Assembly: GCF_932294415.1 (NCBI RefSeq)
Contig: NC_065536.1
Location: 57,723,854 to 57,787,853 of the forward strand
DNA length: 64,000 nucleotides
Direction: 5' to 3'
Source: Quercus robur
Taxonomy: Eukaryota > Streptophyta > Magnoliopsida > Fagales > Fagaceae
Part shown: positions 62,746-64,000 of the stretch, in pieces
Layout: every line of letters starts with the position of its first letter
Position numbering within the stretch: position 1 is the stretch's first letter
Notes under the pieces: model-generated
Databases searched by the model: none
What the model was told of the DNA's origin: nothing
What the model saw: only the letters and a program-made list of their open reading frames with translations
Program-made: the position numbers and the translations under genes

Positions 62746-64000
62746 TTACAGAAAGAAAAGAACAGAACAAAAGGAAGCAAATAGTAATATGTAATGGTTA
62801 ATCAGAAGATGAAGAAATCAACTTAAATCCGGTCCACATGAGCAAAACCAGAGAGGAAATAACGTTCCTTCTTAACCCAATTAATCTCTCAGGAAAAGTC
62901 CTACCGTGGAGATTAACTACCCTAAAGAAAACGGACCTGAATGGTTGATGCACAGAACCCCTTTTAATTTTAACAAATAGTAAGATTTCGTGAGGGAGAG
63001 AGGGAATCAATCTACCGGTGCATGCCTGCCGTTCTAATTCTTACTTTATTTTCTTTCTGGTTGTTTTCTTTCTTTCCCTCCTACTCGTTTCTTTTCTATT
63101 TTCTAGTCTCTCTTTTCGAATTCCTATTTCTTAGTTATGGTTCCCATTGTTGCTCTGTCTTTGTTCACAGCAAGATTCTCTTTTTATAGTGCCTGCCGTA
63201 ACCGGATTTTACTGTTTTAACCTTTAACCTCCTTTTGTCTGGTCTAGGTGTACTGATCGACCACCACTAGTCCGTCTGTGTGTCATCCCCCCGTCACCAG
63301 ACAAAGAAGGGTATTTTGTTTGTTTGTCTGTCGTGGCACCCTTTCCTGCTACGGTCTGGGTTTTTTCTCTCTCCCTATCCCTCATGGCATGCACCTAGTG
63401 GTTCCAACTTAGCTTGCTTCGTTTGGGTAATAAGTCATCCCAGCAGGACACTTCCCTAAAAAGACCTAAGCCGGAACCTCAAAAATAGATTTTTCCCCTC
63501 TCCCCATCACCAAACCATGCCCTCTGAATTTCTGACCCACAACCTCACCATGCCCTGTATTGGCAGAGTACAGGCTGGTGGTGCTTGGGCCTTGCGCGTG
63601 CCTTCCTTCCATATGTGTCCAAAATCTACCTGCTGCTCATTCGTCTGCCATGATCTGGAGGCTTGCCCGCATAGCCTGCTGTCCGTTTTCTTTGACCTTT
63701 TATGTGAGCTATTTTTCGATTTCCCGCTCCTCTTAGGAGTTGGGCCTTATTTGATAATAGGCCTTATATTTTTTTGGCCCACTTCTTAATTGCCCTCATT
63801 TCCTGCCATATTACTCTGTTATTCCTGCTGTAATGACTCAATCCTACTAGGCCTCTTTAGAGCAGCCGTTTACTCTTTCCCCCAGTAGCTTGGTATGGCC
63901 ATTGGTTTTCCTTCTCATGGGCTCATGTGTCCCTTTTGTCTTTCTCTTGGGCATCCTTGGCCCACTCGCTTTCTTTGGGCTTCCTTGGCCCTTTTACTAA
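62746..64000. other. GC-richer region running off the window, possible LTR retroelement part
   Basis: Base composition rises and CT-rich, non-repetitive sequence continues to the window end, with a 90-codon frame (63517-63789) of no known family. The texture (ggcccacttcttaattgcc, ttgggcttccttggccc) is reminiscent of untranslated or LTR parts of large plant retroelements. No termini are seen, so this is only a suspicion. Confidence 0.25.

Noticed and set aside
63517-63789. 90-codon open frame near the window end
   Set aside because: No recognisable domain, and the surrounding sequence looks untranslated. Not enough to call a gene.

Overview
The window is eukaryotic nuclear DNA from a woody eudicot. 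It is AT-rich, has GT-AG introns with T-rich acceptors, and carries plant-specific gene families and many short non-autonomous transposons. The MITE and SINE types resemble those of Fagaceae such as oak or chestnut, but that placement is an impression and not proven here.

Three conserved multi-exon genes can be rebuilt completely and in frame. (1) PRP31, a U4/U6 snRNP splicing factor, lies on the minus strand at 3862-9493 (8 coding exons, 485 aa, plus a 5' UTR intron). (2) Spermidine synthase lies on the plus strand at 20955-25635 (9 exons, 341 aa). (3) An RSZ-type SR splicing factor (RRM, one CCHC knuckle, RS tail) lies on the minus strand at 57237-60611 (5 coding exons, 186 aa, plus a 5' UTR intron). 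Two of the three act in pre-mRNA splicing, but nothing suggests they are linked functionally.

Between 26 and 55 kb there is a dispersed same-strand family of intronless genes for an uncharacterised multi-pass membrane protein. It has three open copies (27.8, 47.6 and 53.6 kb), one clear pseudogene (26.4 kb) and one degraded remnant (29.2 kb). The copies carry their 3' and 5' flanks with them. Copy three has lost the ancestral start codon and gained a short internal repeat.

The accessory region at 32-45.5 kb is a direct segmental duplication (copy A 32.1-36.0 kb, copy B 37.0-45.5 kb). Each copy supplies empty sites for insertions in the other. The clearest case is a 3978-bp Helitron (41394-45371) with TC and CTAG ends and a 3' hairpin, sitting exactly between A and T of a paralogous empty site. 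It contains a glycoside hydrolase family 5 gene fragment with an intron, and a LINE fragment. Other insertions in the duplication are a SINE with target-site duplication, a second Helitron-like 3' end, a pol III-type repeat and a possible MITE.

The rest is intergenic DNA with decayed LINEs (L1-like and RTE-like), a decayed Copia-type pol remnant with a separate LTR-like segment, MITEs including three in a row, tRNA-derived SINEs, a 9-10-bp minisatellite abutting a broken PRP31 duplicate, and several local tandem duplications. I saw no tRNA, rRNA or CRISPR locus, and no multigene system that I could call new. The best candidates for follow-up are the gene-carrying Helitron, the membrane-protein family, and the long inverted repeat inside the segmental duplication.
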